Assembly: GCA_964602455.1 (NCBI GenBank)
Contig: CAZRRG010000014.1
Coordinates: forward strand, 1-34,024
Length of the DNA stretch: 34,024 nt
DNA from: JBBDIP01 sp964602455
Lineage (GTDB): Bacteria; Bacillota; Sulfobacillia; Fermentithermobacillales; Fermentithermobacillaceae
Reading direction: 5' to 3'
Both the position numbers and the translations under genes were made by a program. The notes beneath the pieces are model-generated. The model was given only the letters and a program-made list of their open reading frames with translations. It ran no database searches and was not told the origin of the DNA. Each line of letters begins with the position of its first letter. Within the stretch, counting starts at the first letter, position 1. Below, in pieces: positions 16,186-24,228 of the stretch.

Positions 16186-17272
16186 GGGCGCCAAGGAAGT
16201 GGACCACGTTCGCGTGGGTCGCGTTGGTGCCCATGGTGCCGATGCGCCAGATCTTGCCCTTGAACACGCCAAGGCCGGCGCCGATCTCGATGTTGTGCTC
16301 CACCAGGAGCTTCTTGCGGACCGCAGCCTCATCCACGCCCTCGGGCACATACACCGTGGTCAAGCTCGGCAACCTGAACTGCGGGCTCACGACCATCTTC
16401 ATCCCCATGGCGGTCAGGCCGTCGATGAGGTCCTTCTGAGCCGCCAGGTGCCTGCGGTAGCGGTTCTCCAGCCCTTCTTCCTTGATGATAAGGAGGGCTT
16501 CATGCAGGGCATATATCATGTTGATAGGAGCAGTGTGGTGGTAGAAGCGCTCGCTGCCCCAGTACCTCTGGATCATGCCGAGGTCCAGGTACCAGCTGCG
16601 GCACTTGGTGGTCCTCTTGCTTACAAACTCCACTGCCTTATCGTTCAGGGTGATGGGAGCCAGCCCCGGCGGGCAGCTCAAGCACTTCTGGGTACCCGAG
16701 TAGACCAGGTCCAGCGACAGGGTGTCGGTTGGCACGTCCACACCGCCTAGCGCGGTGACGGCGTCCACCACGAGGCGCATCCCCTTCTCATGGGCCATCG
16801 TCGCGATCTCTTCGAGGGGCTGGAGCACGCCGGTGGAGGTCTCCGCGTACACAAGTCCGACGATCTTGGCATCGGGATGCTTGCGAATGGCGTTCTTCAC
16901 GTCCTCGGGGTCGATCGGTGAACCCCACGGAGCCTCTACCTTGATCACCTCGGCGCCGGCTCTCTCGGCTACATCGAGCATCCGGTCGCCGAAGATACCG
17001 CATGTGCAGATGATTGCCTTGTCGCCGGGTTCCACCGAGTTAACCAGAGCGGCCTCCATGCCGGCGGATCCTGTGCCGGAGATGGGGATGGTGAGGCGGT
17101 TCTGGGTGTTGAAGACGTAGCGCAGGAGCTCGGTTGTCTCGTCCATGATAGCAACAAAGTCGGGGTCCAGGTGTCCAAGGGTAGGCTCCGACATCGCCCG
17201 GAGGACCCTGGGGTCCGAGTTGGAGGGCCCTGGTCCCAACAGAAGCTTGGCTTTCGGGTTCCGCGTGGTCAT
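16163..17272 (-). CDS. alanine/serine:glyoxylate aminotransferase, class V
   Basis: This 369-residue pyridoxal-phosphate enzyme of fold type I, class V, belongs to the AGXT / serine-pyruvate aminotransferase group. Visible are LLLGPGPSNSDPRVLRAM at the N-terminus, GTGSAGMEAAL (cofactor phosphate region), the ETSTG motif near residue 144, Asp170 in LVVDAVTALGG, and the Schiff-base Lys196 in SGTQKCLSCPPGL. It transfers an amino group from alanine or serine to glyoxylate or a similar keto acid. The ribosome binding site AAGGAAG precedes the ATG. It is the last gene of a minus-strand set led by a HOGA-like aldolase that could release glyoxylate, so glyoxylate is a plausible acceptor. The exact substrate pair is inferred. 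Confidence 0.9.
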   Translation of the reverse strand: MTTRNPKAKLLLGPGPSNSDPRVLRAMSEPTLGHLDPDFVAIMDETTELLRYVFNTQNRLTIPISGTGSAGMEAALVNSVEPGDKAIICTCGIFGDRMLDVAERAGAEVIKVEAPWGSPIDPEDVKNAIRKHPDAKIVGLVYAETSTGVLQPLEEIATMAHEKGMRLVVDAVTALGGVDVPTDTLSLDLVYSGTQKCLSCPPGLAPITLNDKAVEFVSKRTTKCRSWYLDLGMIQRYWGSERFYHHTAPINMIYALHEALLIIKEEGLENRYRRHLAAQKDLIDGLTAMGMKMVVSPQFRLPSLTTVYVPEGVDEAAVRKKLLVEHNIEIGAGLGVFKGKIWRIGTMGTNATHANVVHFLGALKDVLGR

Positions 17273-17354
17273 TCTCGATTCTTCCTTTCTATTGCTGTAT
17301 GCGCTAAAGCGCTTACTGCCGTGCCCTAACTCGCCTGGCCCGCGCGACGGAGTC

Positions 17355-18122
17355 TTAACGGTAAGCCAGGCTCGATACCTCTTTCCATCCCAGCTCCGCC
17401 GATATCATGGCGGCGCTGTCCTGCGTCATGCTCCGGGACTCGAACGCGCGTCTCTCAAGCCTGGACGCGGGGCCCGAGATGCTGACAGCGGCGATCACTC
17501 TGCCAGCGTAGTCCCGTACGGGGGCTGCAAAGCACAGCACTCCGTCCTCCCGCTCTCCCTCGTCAACGGCGTATCCCCTCTGTCTGGCCAGCCGGACCTC
17601 GGACAGCAGGCGCTCCAAGCTATCCACTGTCCGGGACGTGTACTTGTGGAGAGGCACGCCTTCATAGAGTCTGGAGATCTGGGAGTCCAGGAGCCCTGAT
17701 AGAAGCACCTTCCCGACACCCGTCGCGTGAGCGCTCACCCTGGCCCCCGAGACCGTGAAGGCCCTCATCATGCGGGAGCACTCCTCGCAGATCAGGTAGA
17801 CGACATCGGTGCCGTCAAGGACAGCCAGGTTGGCGTTTTCGCCGGTCCGGTCAGCCAGGGAACGGAGATGCGGCCTGGACACTCCGATGAGGTCGAGGCC
17901 CTTCTCGGCCTTCTTGCCTATCTCGAACGCTCTGATCCCAAGGGTATAGCCCTTGCCATCCCGCCGGAGGAGAGATGCCAGCGTCAAGGTGTGAAGCAGC
18001 CTGCTAGCGGTTGCCACAGGTATTCGCACCTTTGTCGCGATCTCTGTCAGGGTCGCCGGCCCGCTTTCCTCCGCAACCGCGATCAGTATGTCGATAGCCT
18101 TCTGCACCGATCTGACGGTCAA
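17355..18122 (-). CDS. IclR-family transcriptional regulator
   Basis: This 255-residue protein has an N-terminal winged helix-turn-helix (about residues 5-65: KAIDILIAVAEESGPATLTE, then VATASRLLHTL) and a C-terminal IclR effector domain (about 80-245). The effector domain includes HATGVGKVLLSGL and YAVDEGEREDGVLCFAAPV. Its start overlaps the stop of the homoserine dehydrogenase gene by four bases, so it is co-translated within the operon it probably controls. IclR proteins usually bind small keto or hydroxy acids. Twin direct repeats upstream of the operon's first gene are a candidate binding site. An 82-base gap with a small GCGCTAAAGCGC palindrome separates it from the aminotransferase gene. 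Confidence 0.93.
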   Translation of the reverse strand: MTVRSVQKAIDILIAVAEESGPATLTEIATKVRIPVATASRLLHTLTLASLLRRDGKGYTLGIRAFEIGKKAEKGLDLIGVSRPHLRSLADRTGENANLAVLDGTDVVYLICEECSRMMRAFTVSGARVSAHATGVGKVLLSGLLDSQISRLYEGVPLHKYTSRTVDSLERLLSEVRLARQRGYAVDEGEREDGVLCFAAPVRDYAGRVIAAVSISGPASRLERRAFESRSMTQDSAAMISAELGWKEVSSLAYR

Positions 18123-19234
18123 CGTATCCCCCTTCCCTCCAACACGTGGATCAGGTCTTTCAGTGCCGAGGCAGCCGCTCCGGTGACGTCCGACGCGCCT
18201 CCGGAGACCACCACCTCACCCATGTTCGTGGAACAAAAACGCACTGCTTTAGCGGTGCCCGGCAGGTTTGCGAAAGGATGGCCGGGAGGAACCGGCTCCG
18301 GCTTCACGGACAGTTCGGCCCTGCCCTGGGCAAGGATCGCCCTTGCCACAAGCCTCACTGGCTCGCCCTTAGCCGCGCTCGACTGCACGAACTCAGGGTC
18401 GAGCTCCGTGATCCCTTGCCTGGCGACGTCCTGCAGGCGGAGCCTCATGTCCCAGACTGTGTTCGCGATAATGAGGAGTTTCGCCGCTGAGTCAAATCCC
18501 TCAACGTCCAGCCTGGGATTGGCCTCTGCCACTCCCATAGACTGAGCTTGGGCGAGCGCTTCACTGTAGGACTTGCCCGCCGCCATCCCGTTCAGGATGT
18601 AGTTGCTGGTACCGTTCAAGACACCCTCAATCTCGCGGATGCCTGCGCCAGCCATGGCATAGACCGCGGTGTCGACGGTTGGTAGAGCCGCGGCAACGGC
18701 GCCGCTGTACCTCAGTTGTGCTCCGCGAACCCGGGCCAGCTCGGAGAGTTCTCCAAAGGCAACAACCAGCGGGCCTTTGGCCAACGACACCGCCGAGTAT
18801 CTCAGGTCAAGAGCCGTTCGCAGGTTGGATAGGCCCGGCTCCCCCGTCTCAAGGTTGGTCGGTGTCGCTTCAACCACTACTCCAGGGCCATCCGATCGAG
18901 CCATCTCCAACACGGAAGCGTAGTCTGCCGCAGGAAGCACCCTGGACCCGGTCTCACCCCACGTCCCGTTCCGAACCCAATCCCGGATCTCTTCCACGGT
19001 TAGGCTGCGGTGCGAAAAGAGGATGCCCTTCCTTGATTGAACTGCCCGGAGCACCGGAGCGCACCCGGTCCGTTCAGATATGCTATGCGCGCTCTCGCTC
19101 AGTAGGCGGACGAACTCCAGCCCGACCCTCCCCGGGCCGTTCAGCACGATGGGAGACACTCTGCATGGCCCGGAAGCCTGCAGGGATGAATGCCAAGATG
19201 GAGTCCCTGGCCGCGCGCTAACCGATGAGTCCAA
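18119..19234 (-). CDS. homoserine dehydrogenase without ACT domain
   Basis: This NAD(P)-dependent enzyme interconverts homoserine and aspartate semialdehyde. The Rossmann motif is LNGPGRVGLEFV. The family signature GVLNGTSNYILNGM is near residues 204-217. Catalytic residues of the family appear conserved: Lys153 in SLAKGPLVV, Glu237 in AEANP (usually EADP), and Asp248 and Lys252 in LDVEGFDSAAK. There is no C-terminal ACT domain, so threonine feedback control is not expected. The longest frame starts at TTG 19234, inside the end of the aldolase gene, with GGAG four bases upstream. The GTG at 19159, just before the Rossmann fold, would remove a 25-residue leader with no family equivalent; it has no ribosome binding site. 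Start uncertain. Confidence 0.88.
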   Translation of the reverse strand: MDSSVSARPGTPSWHSSLQASGPCRVSPIVLNGPGRVGLEFVRLLSESAHSISERTGCAPVLRAVQSRKGILFSHRSLTVEEIRDWVRNGTWGETGSRVLPAADYASVLEMARSDGPGVVVEATPTNLETGEPGLSNLRTALDLRYSAVSLAKGPLVVAFGELSELARVRGAQLRYSGAVAAALPTVDTAVYAMAGAGIREIEGVLNGTSNYILNGMAAGKSYSEALAQAQSMGVAEANPRLDVEGFDSAAKLLIIANTVWDMRLRLQDVARQGITELDPEFVQSSAAKGEPVRLVARAILAQGRAELSVKPEPVPPGHPFANLPGTAKAVRFCSTNMGEVVVSGGASDVTGAAASALKDLIHVLEGRGIR

Positions 19235-20099
19235 GTTTCTCCAGCGCCTTTCGTATGTCAGCCTTTTCGGCGTCGGTAGCCGGCAGCATGGGGCGGCGGG
19301 GAAGCCCGCCGAAGTACCCTATCATGTCCATGGCTGCCTTGAGGCCCGCGACTCCGTACTTTGACGTGACAAGCGCGTTGAGAGCAAGGAGGCTCTTCTG
19401 GACCTCGGCAGCTTCCTGAACCTTCCCGGCATTGGCCAGTTCGAACACCTTCACGCACAGGTCAGGCGCCACATTCGCGGTGGCCAGCGTCCCTCCTACG
19501 GCGCCCATCACCAGCGCCGGTAGCAGGAAGCTCGCCGAACCCGCGAAGACCGAGAAGTCCTTTGGGGCGCCGGCGATGATCTCGGAGATCTGCACTATGT
19601 TACCCGAAGAGTCCTTGACCCCTACGATGTTGGGGTGCTTGGACAGCCTTACCACGAGGCTGCTGGACAGGTTGACCCCTGTGTTGCCAGGCATGTTGTA
19701 GACGAGGACCGGGATAGGGGACTTGTCGGCGACATCTATGTAGTACTGCTCAAGTGCCGGCTCCTTCATGTTCGCCTTAAAGTAGCTCGGACTAATGACC
19801 AGGGCTGCGCTGGCTCCGGCGTCCGCCGCCTTTCGAGTGAGCCGGATAGTGGCTCTGGTCGTCTCCTGTCCGGTCCCCGCGATGACCATCTTGTCCTTGG
19901 GGAAATGCTTCCTGGTGAAGGCCCAGAGCTCTACCTTCTCGTCCTCCTCGAGATAAGGCGCTTCGCCGTTGGAGCCCATGACCACGACGCCCGCAAGCCC
20001 GGTCCTGCCCCACTTCTCCAGGTTTCCGGCGAGCTTATCGTAGGCCACTTCCTCATCCACGAACGGAGTCGGGATGGGGGCGAAAATGCCTCTCAACAC
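19218..20099 (-). CDS. DapA/HOGA-like class I pyruvate aldolase
   Basis: This 293-residue TIM-barrel Schiff-base aldolase belongs to the DHDPS/NAL superfamily. Catalytic residues visible are Tyr134 in VLVYNMPGNTG and Lys162 in VGVKDSSG. The GxxGE loop reads GSNGEAPYL rather than the GTTGES of true dihydrodipicolinate synthase. From memory this loop and the C-terminal half (FAGSASFLLPALVMGAVGG, later GYFGGLPRRP) resemble 4-hydroxy-2-oxoglutarate aldolase HOGA1. A HOGA reaction would cleave 4-hydroxy-2-oxoglutarate to pyruvate and glyoxylate. It starts with GTG, preceded by GGGAGG, and leads the operon with homoserine dehydrogenase, IclR and a glyoxylate-type aminotransferase. Lysine biosynthesis is possible but less likely given the loop. 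Confidence 0.85.
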   Translation of the reverse strand: MLRGIFAPIPTPFVDEEVAYDKLAGNLEKWGRTGLAGVVVMGSNGEAPYLEEDEKVELWAFTRKHFPKDKMVIAGTGQETTRATIRLTRKAADAGASAALVISPSYFKANMKEPALEQYYIDVADKSPIPVLVYNMPGNTGVNLSSSLVVRLSKHPNIVGVKDSSGNIVQISEIIAGAPKDFSVFAGSASFLLPALVMGAVGGTLATANVAPDLCVKVFELANAGKVQEAAEVQKSLLALNALVTSKYGVAGLKAAMDMIGYFGGLPRRPMLPATDAEKADIRKALEKLGLIG

Positions 20100-20114
20100 C
20101 GCTTAGCCCTCCCT

Positions 20115-20149
20115 TTTCACGATACGAAAAAGTGTTTCACGCTACGGAA
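20115..20149. promoter_or_regulatory. twin 15-bp direct repeats, candidate IclR operator
   Basis: TTTCACGATACGAAA (20115-20129) and TTTCACGCTACGGAA (20135-20149) are spaced exactly 20 bp apart, two helical turns. The first carries a TTTC-N7-GAAA dyad. They lie between the divergent aldolase and PHP phosphatase genes, immediately upstream of the operon that contains an IclR regulator. IclR proteins bind such partially symmetric AT/GA-edged sites, often in pairs. Confidence 0.5.
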
Positions 20150-20255
20150 GGAGCATTCGACATCCAGCCTACAGATCCTCTCAAACCTTTACGGGGATGA
20201 TAGACTGAAAGGGTGCCTGTTGCCGAAGCTAGAACGCACTTCCGGAGGACCAGAT

Positions 20256-21110
20256 ATGCAGCATAAGCTCATTCCCACGCCGCCAAGGTCTGACCTTCAC
20301 ATTCACACCTTCTGCTCTCCCGATTCGTCAACCTCGCCCGACGATGTCTGCCGCGCGGCTCTCCAGCGAGGACTCGACGCAGTCGGGATCTCCGATCACG
20401 CCGAGTCCTGGAAGCCCTGGGATAAAGACTCGCCCATATGCTTCCAAGGCAGAAGGTACTCTGATGCCGGTGAGTACTTTCGCCTGATAGGCGAGGTTAA
20501 GGAGAAGTACAAGGGGAGACTCACGGTCCTTGCGGGGGTCGAGATCGGATACCTGTCCTCACGCGAGGACGATATTCGCGCGTTTGTTGAGGCCTACCCA
20601 TTCGATTACGTTATAGGGTCTATCCATGATTCGCCGCCCATCAACTGGTGGAACCCGGGATCCGCGGACCTGCTCAAAAGTCGGCCTGACCTGGGACGCG
20701 AGGCGCTCATCTTCTACTACACAGAGGTTCGAAAGGCAGCCGAGTCTGGCCTGTTCAACATCAGCGCTCACATCGACATATATGAGCGCTACCTCCCGAG
20801 ACTGTGGCCCGATATCTTCACGGATGAGGAAGTGGCGCCGGTCGTAAGGGCGGCGGTGGAGGCCATAGCCCGGAACACGAGGATGGAGCTGAACCTCACC
20901 ACCCTCCACACCCAGCAAGCCTTTCCCTGGTCGGCGCTCCGGCTGCTAAAGATGTACCGCGAGGCAGGCGGAAAGCCCCCAACCGTGGGGTCCGACTCCC
21001 ACAATCCCAAGTGGATCGGGGTAGACATCGATAAGGCTAAGGAGCTTGCCAGAGAGGCCGGGTTTGAGGCACTGGCTGACTGGCGAGAGGTAGTAAGGAG
21101 ACCTGTCTAG
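20256..21110 (+). CDS. PHP-domain phosphatase, histidinol-phosphatase (HisJ/HisK) type
   Basis: This 284-residue PHP-family metallophosphoesterase shows DLHIHTFCSPDSS (metal-binding His pair), VGISDHAE, the GVEIGYL glutamate, VIGSIHDSP, NISAHIDIYERYLP and the C-terminal GSDSHNP. Together these give the full set of metal ligands. Family members hydrolyse histidinol phosphate in histidine biosynthesis, but many isolated paralogues act on other phosphates. The frame is open upstream to 19635. The real start is the ATG at 20256, because GGAGGA lies six bases before it and the upstream part is antisense to the aldolase gene. It is divergent from the aldolase operon and not near other his genes. 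Confidence 0.88.
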   Translation: MQHKLIPTPPRSDLHIHTFCSPDSSTSPDDVCRAALQRGLDAVGISDHAESWKPWDKDSPICFQGRRYSDAGEYFRLIGEVKEKYKGRLTVLAGVEIGYLSSREDDIRAFVEAYPFDYVIGSIHDSPPINWWNPGSADLLKSRPDLGREALIFYYTEVRKAAESGLFNISAHIDIYERYLPRLWPDIFTDEEVAPVVRAAVEAIARNTRMELNLTTLHTQQAFPWSALRLLKMYREAGGKPPTVGSDSHNPKWIGVDIDKAKELAREAGFEALADWREVVRRPV

Positions 21111-21191
21111 CGTCCATTCTGGCTAGGCTTGCGGCTGCGCCAGAGCTTGCAGAAGAATCCTTGCCCGCAACAAACCCACATCAAACAGCAA

Positions 21192-21216
21192 CGGCGGCGG
21201 GAAAACCCCGCCGCCG
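21192..21216. terminator. bidirectional terminator hairpin
   Basis: CGGCGGCGGG and CCCGCCGCCG form a perfect 10-bp stem with an AAAAC loop. It sits between the convergent PHP phosphatase (ends 21110) and the four-gene membrane cluster (ends 21242). The minus-strand flank reads TTGCTGTTTG, a weak T tract. Confidence 0.75.
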
Positions 21217-21241
21217 CTAATGTCCTTACCCAGCAGGTTGG

Positions 21242-21868
21242 CTACTTTATTAGGTGCAGCCAATCGCCCAGAAGGAACTGCATACGTCCGAGGAACAGGG
21301 ACACACGAGCCATAACCGTGTTTCCGAAGGCAGCGCCGAACGCCACCATCATGACCACGCGGCCGACCATAGAGATCCTGCCCTGGACGCCCTTCTTCTG
21401 CAGGGTGAACAGGAAGTACACTAGGCTGCTGACAACACCCACGACGTAAATCCAGTTCGAAACCGTCTTCCACCAGTCGCCAGTTCCCCAGAGCTGAAGG
21501 AACGTGGCCCTGATCTGGTCGACAAAGTACGGCTTGAAGTCCTTCGACAGAACATAGCCGGTACCGATACCGAGGTTGAACGAGATCGTGTATCGGCTAA
21601 GCCACGCGACAGGCTTAATGTACCTGGTGTACATGAGCAGACCGATGAGGATCGGGATAAGGAAGATGTACTCCTTCTTCGCCAACAGCCGGTCCTGTAC
21701 GTTGGGCCGAATGTAGTTGAAGAATGCCAAGGCTACACCGTATCCCGCGTAAAGACCTACATAAGTGTGCTCAGCAAACCGGTACGCCGGGTTATCCTTG
21801 AAGACCACGGAGACCAACAGGATCGTGAACAAGGCTTGTAGCCAAGTTCCGAGTGTTGCTGTATCCAT
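21242..21868 (-). CDS. polytopic membrane protein, fourth gene of uncharacterised cluster
   Basis: This 208-residue hydrophobic protein has about six membrane spans, near residues 8-26, 35-52, 66-82, 88-106, 137-155 and 167-187. Polar connecting loops include KDNPAYRFAEHTYVG and SKDFKPYFVDQIRATFLQLW. No known catalytic motif is seen. The ATG is preceded by AGGAGGAGGTGA, a very strong ribosome binding site. It is the last gene of a minus-strand run of four membrane proteins and is followed by a hairpin terminator. I recognise no named function. The context suggests a structural or channel-like subunit of a membrane complex with the upstream gene products. Confidence 0.88.
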   Translation of the reverse strand: MDTATLGTWLQALFTILLVSVVFKDNPAYRFAEHTYVGLYAGYGVALAFFNYIRPNVQDRLLAKKEYIFLIPILIGLLMYTRYIKPVAWLSRYTISFNLGIGTGYVLSKDFKPYFVDQIRATFLQLWGTGDWWKTVSNWIYVVGVVSSLVYFLFTLQKKGVQGRISMVGRVVMMVAFGAAFGNTVMARVSLFLGRMQFLLGDWLHLIK

Positions 21869-21898
21869 CCGTTTTCACCTCCTCCTGGCTTTTCCCGG

Positions 21899-22723
21899 CT
21901 AAGCCTTCTTATTCCGGGTGGCATAGTAACCGATGTTGCCGAGGATCATGAACACTATGATAAGAGCGTGAGAGAAGGACTGCGCGTCCATACCCGCGGT
22001 CGCGGAACCGGGTTTCTCGACGAGAACCTCGTACTCCGCAGCGCCCTTCATCCCGGCGATAAGAGCCTTGACCTGCCCAGCCTGAACGTAAGGCATGATA
22101 CCGGGCACGCTAACCGAGATGCAGGACTCGATGAGCGGGATGTTATGAGGTCCGGTCACGTGAGCGATATATGCGGTCTCTCCAGGAGTACCAGTGCAGA
22201 AGATCACGCACATGGCAGCCTGCTTAAGGGACGTGAACTCGGACATAAGCGGAAGCGAGCTGAGCGGCGTGTTATAGAAGTCCTTGCCCTGAGCACCCTC
22301 ATCGATGCTCTGGAGGTACTTCTGCAGCAGAACCTCGTTGCCCGGCCTCCAGCCGATGTTGACCCAGTCAACACCGTACTTCTTGTCCGGGAACTCAGCT
22401 TCGACTATGCTGAATGCCTGGTCGGCCATGTCGCCGGCCATGTTCCACATTCCAGCCGCGACGAACCTGAGGTTCTTCCTGAAGCCCTGCCTGATAATAG
22501 ACTGGGCCGCAGGCATGAGCTCCGTAGTTCCGCCGGATGAGAACTCCATTCCAAGCCACACGATGCTGCCTTCCGGCAGGGCATCGATCGCGTCATAGGC
22601 GGCTCTTGTGGCCGAGGAAGGGATAATCGCTAGACCTATGGGCTTAACCAACGCTAACGCGATGACGAAGATCATGAGAGCGTAGATCCATCGTCTATCG
22701 ATGTTAGAGATTTTTTCCCACAC
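21899..22723 (-). CDS. protein with a membrane segment at each end, third gene of uncharacterised cluster
   Basis: This 274-residue protein has one membrane span near the N-terminus (about residues 12-33) and one near the C-terminus (about 248-267). Between them lies a soluble domain of about 210 residues. The domain contains alternating strand and helix patterns such as EGSIVWLGMEFSSGGTTE and ACDY-like small-residue turns (VIFCTGTPGETAYIAHVTGP). I recognise no active-site motif. The start is GTG with a perfect AAGGAGGTGA eight bases upstream. The architecture mirrors that of the first gene of the cluster (23455-24228), so the two may be distant paralogues or paired subunits. Function unknown. 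Confidence 0.88.
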   Translation of the reverse strand: MWEKISNIDRRWIYALMIFVIALALVKPIGLAIIPSSATRAAYDAIDALPEGSIVWLGMEFSSGGTTELMPAAQSIIRQGFRKNLRFVAAGMWNMAGDMADQAFSIVEAEFPDKKYGVDWVNIGWRPGNEVLLQKYLQSIDEGAQGKDFYNTPLSSLPLMSEFTSLKQAAMCVIFCTGTPGETAYIAHVTGPHNIPLIESCISVSVPGIMPYVQAGQVKALIAGMKGAAEYEVLVEKPGSATAGMDAQSFSHALIIVFMILGNIGYYATRNKKA

Positions 22724-22748
22724 TCTGTTTCACCTCCTTCTCAGGTGA

Positions 22749-23390
22749 TTACTCGCCGGTACCACCGAGCCAGTTGCGCTCGATGCCGAGCATGATACGA
22801 AGAGCAGTAGCAATACCACCAAGACACGCGCCGATCTGAATTCCCCTCATGCCGGCAGAGTTCGGCACGTTGAGGAGCCAGTCAGCCATGGTGCTCAGAG
22901 CCTGGTTCCCACCCAGCAGCATTGCGCCAAGGGGCACACGACCGAGCATCATGATGGTGGCGACGACCAGAAGGATACCTGCCTCCAAGCTGCGCATCCT
23001 GAACGACCTGTAAGCAGACGAGCCGATGTAGAACACCAGCGTCGAGTACACAGTAGCGTTCATGGGCGCGATCAGCTTGTTGTACATGAAGTTCCAGCCT
23101 GCGTGTTGGGCGCTCTTGAATATGAACAGGCTGGCCAGCAGCATGCCATACATGCAGATGAGAAGCCACGCGCTGAAGAACCAGCCGTCCCTCTTCTGAG
23201 AAACCCTGCGTCCGTGGATCTGCGTCAGGTTGACCATACCGATGGCCACCGCCCACGCCGCAACCGCCAGATACCAGGTGTCAAGGTTAGACTTGAGGCT
23301 GGCCAGGGCTTCGTTCCCCGTGAAGTAGTTGGCGACGATGTAGATAATGGCCAGGACGAAGGTTATTGCCAACGGGATTTCTTTCTTCAT
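22749..23390 (-). CDS. polytopic membrane protein, second gene of uncharacterised cluster
   Basis: This 213-residue protein has about six membrane spans. Segments include LAITFVLAIIYIVANYF near the N-terminus, WFFSAWLLICMYGMLLASLF in the middle and ILLVVATIMMLGR later. It ends in a conserved-looking glycine-rich stretch and IERNWLGG. The frame is open to 23435, but the ATG at 23390 is the likely start because GGGAGGTG lies seven bases upstream. It sits between the two proteins with terminal membrane segments and is probably co-transcribed with them. No catalytic or transporter motif was recognised. Function unknown. Confidence 0.87.
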   Translation of the reverse strand: MKKEIPLAITFVLAIIYIVANYFTGNEALASLKSNLDTWYLAVAAWAVAIGMVNLTQIHGRRVSQKRDGWFFSAWLLICMYGMLLASLFIFKSAQHAGWNFMYNKLIAPMNATVYSTLVFYIGSSAYRSFRMRSLEAGILLVVATIMMLGRVPLGAMLLGGNQALSTMADWLLNVPNSAGMRGIQIGACLGGIATALRIMLGIERNWLGGTGE

Positions 23391-23454
23391 CCGGTACACC
23401 TCCCTTCGGATCGAGGAGATTAAAGCCGGAAACAATAACGGCAGAGACCGCTAC

Positions 23455-24228
23455 CTACTTGGCCAGGAGATCCTTGAGTGCGCTGCTTCCAGCACTGGTG
23501 ATGAGGGCGCCGATGGTGATAAGAACCGCGCCGAGCATCTTGCCCCAGTCCTGAGCGACGAGGCTGCCCATGAGAACGGGCTCCTTGCTGAGGTACGCGC
23601 TAGCAGCATAGAGCTCTTCACCGATGAGGCAGTAGTCGCAAGCGGCGACGAAGAACGGGATCTGAGCGGTATTCGCAGTACCCGCGATCTGGATCGCGCC
23701 AGCGTTGGCTCCGACTTCAGCGAAGATCAGGGACTCAGCCCAGAACGCGCCGAGCAGGAGGTTCGCGGCCGGCTTCTCACGGTGCATGATACCGGTGACG
23801 CCCGTCGCATACGCGAACTGGTCGTCGGAGATCCACCGCACGTTCTCAGCCTTGAAGTTGTCGAGCTTGCCTACCTCACTGTAGGCCTGCTTGATAATGG
23901 CCTCAGCGATGGGGTAGACGATGATGTTCCTGTTGGTCTGGATGAGGTCCGTGTCGTACTTGGCGCACTGCTTGGCAACGTAGCCAAGAATCGACATGGC
24001 GGCGAGAGTCTGCGCGTTCTGCACGTCACCGATACCGGGTGCAAAGTGGACCGGGCGGCCCATCTCCGTGCAGCGGCCAATCGCCTCATCAAGAGCATCA
24101 AGACCCGCGACCTTGTACAGCTCGGGGATCTTCATGCCACGCCGCGCCCTGTTGATCATGATGATCAGGCTAGCGACGTACACCAGCTCAACGACAAACG
24201 CAAACACGTAACCCTTGAGAATTGTCAT
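23455..24228 (-). CDS. DUF6754-like membrane-anchored protein, first gene of uncharacterised cluster
   Basis: This 257-residue protein has a membrane span at about residues 5-26, a soluble domain, and a second span at about 230-250. The middle includes GRPVHFAPGIGDVQNAQTLA, NRNIIVYPIAEAIIKQAY, ISDDQFAYATGVTGIM, GAIQIAGTANTAQIPFFVAA and CDYCLIGEELYAASAYLS. From memory this pattern matches proteins annotated DUF6754, found in Chloroflexota and Bacillota. A GGGGGTGA ribosome binding site precedes the ATG. It leads the four-gene cluster, with about 360 gene-free bases upstream that should hold the promoter. Biochemical function is unknown to me. Confidence 0.88.
   Translation of the reverse strand: MTILKGYVFAFVVELVYVASLIIMINRARRGMKIPELYKVAGLDALDEAIGRCTEMGRPVHFAPGIGDVQNAQTLAAMSILGYVAKQCAKYDTDLIQTNRNIIVYPIAEAIIKQAYSEVGKLDNFKAENVRWISDDQFAYATGVTGIMHREKPAANLLLGAFWAESLIFAEVGANAGAIQIAGTANTAQIPFFVAACDYCLIGEELYAASAYLSKEPVLMGSLVAQDWGKMLGAVLITIGALITSAGSSALKDLLAK

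Noticed and set aside
19218..20099. True dihydrodipicolinate synthase for lysine biosynthesis
   Set aside because: The GxxGE loop is GSNGE rather than GTTGE and the neighbours are not lysine genes, although homoserine dehydrogenase next door keeps the option open.
19635..20255. Upstream extension of the PHP phosphatase frame
   Set aside because: It is antisense to the aldolase gene, and the ATG at 20256 has an excellent ribosome binding site at the family's normal N-terminus.
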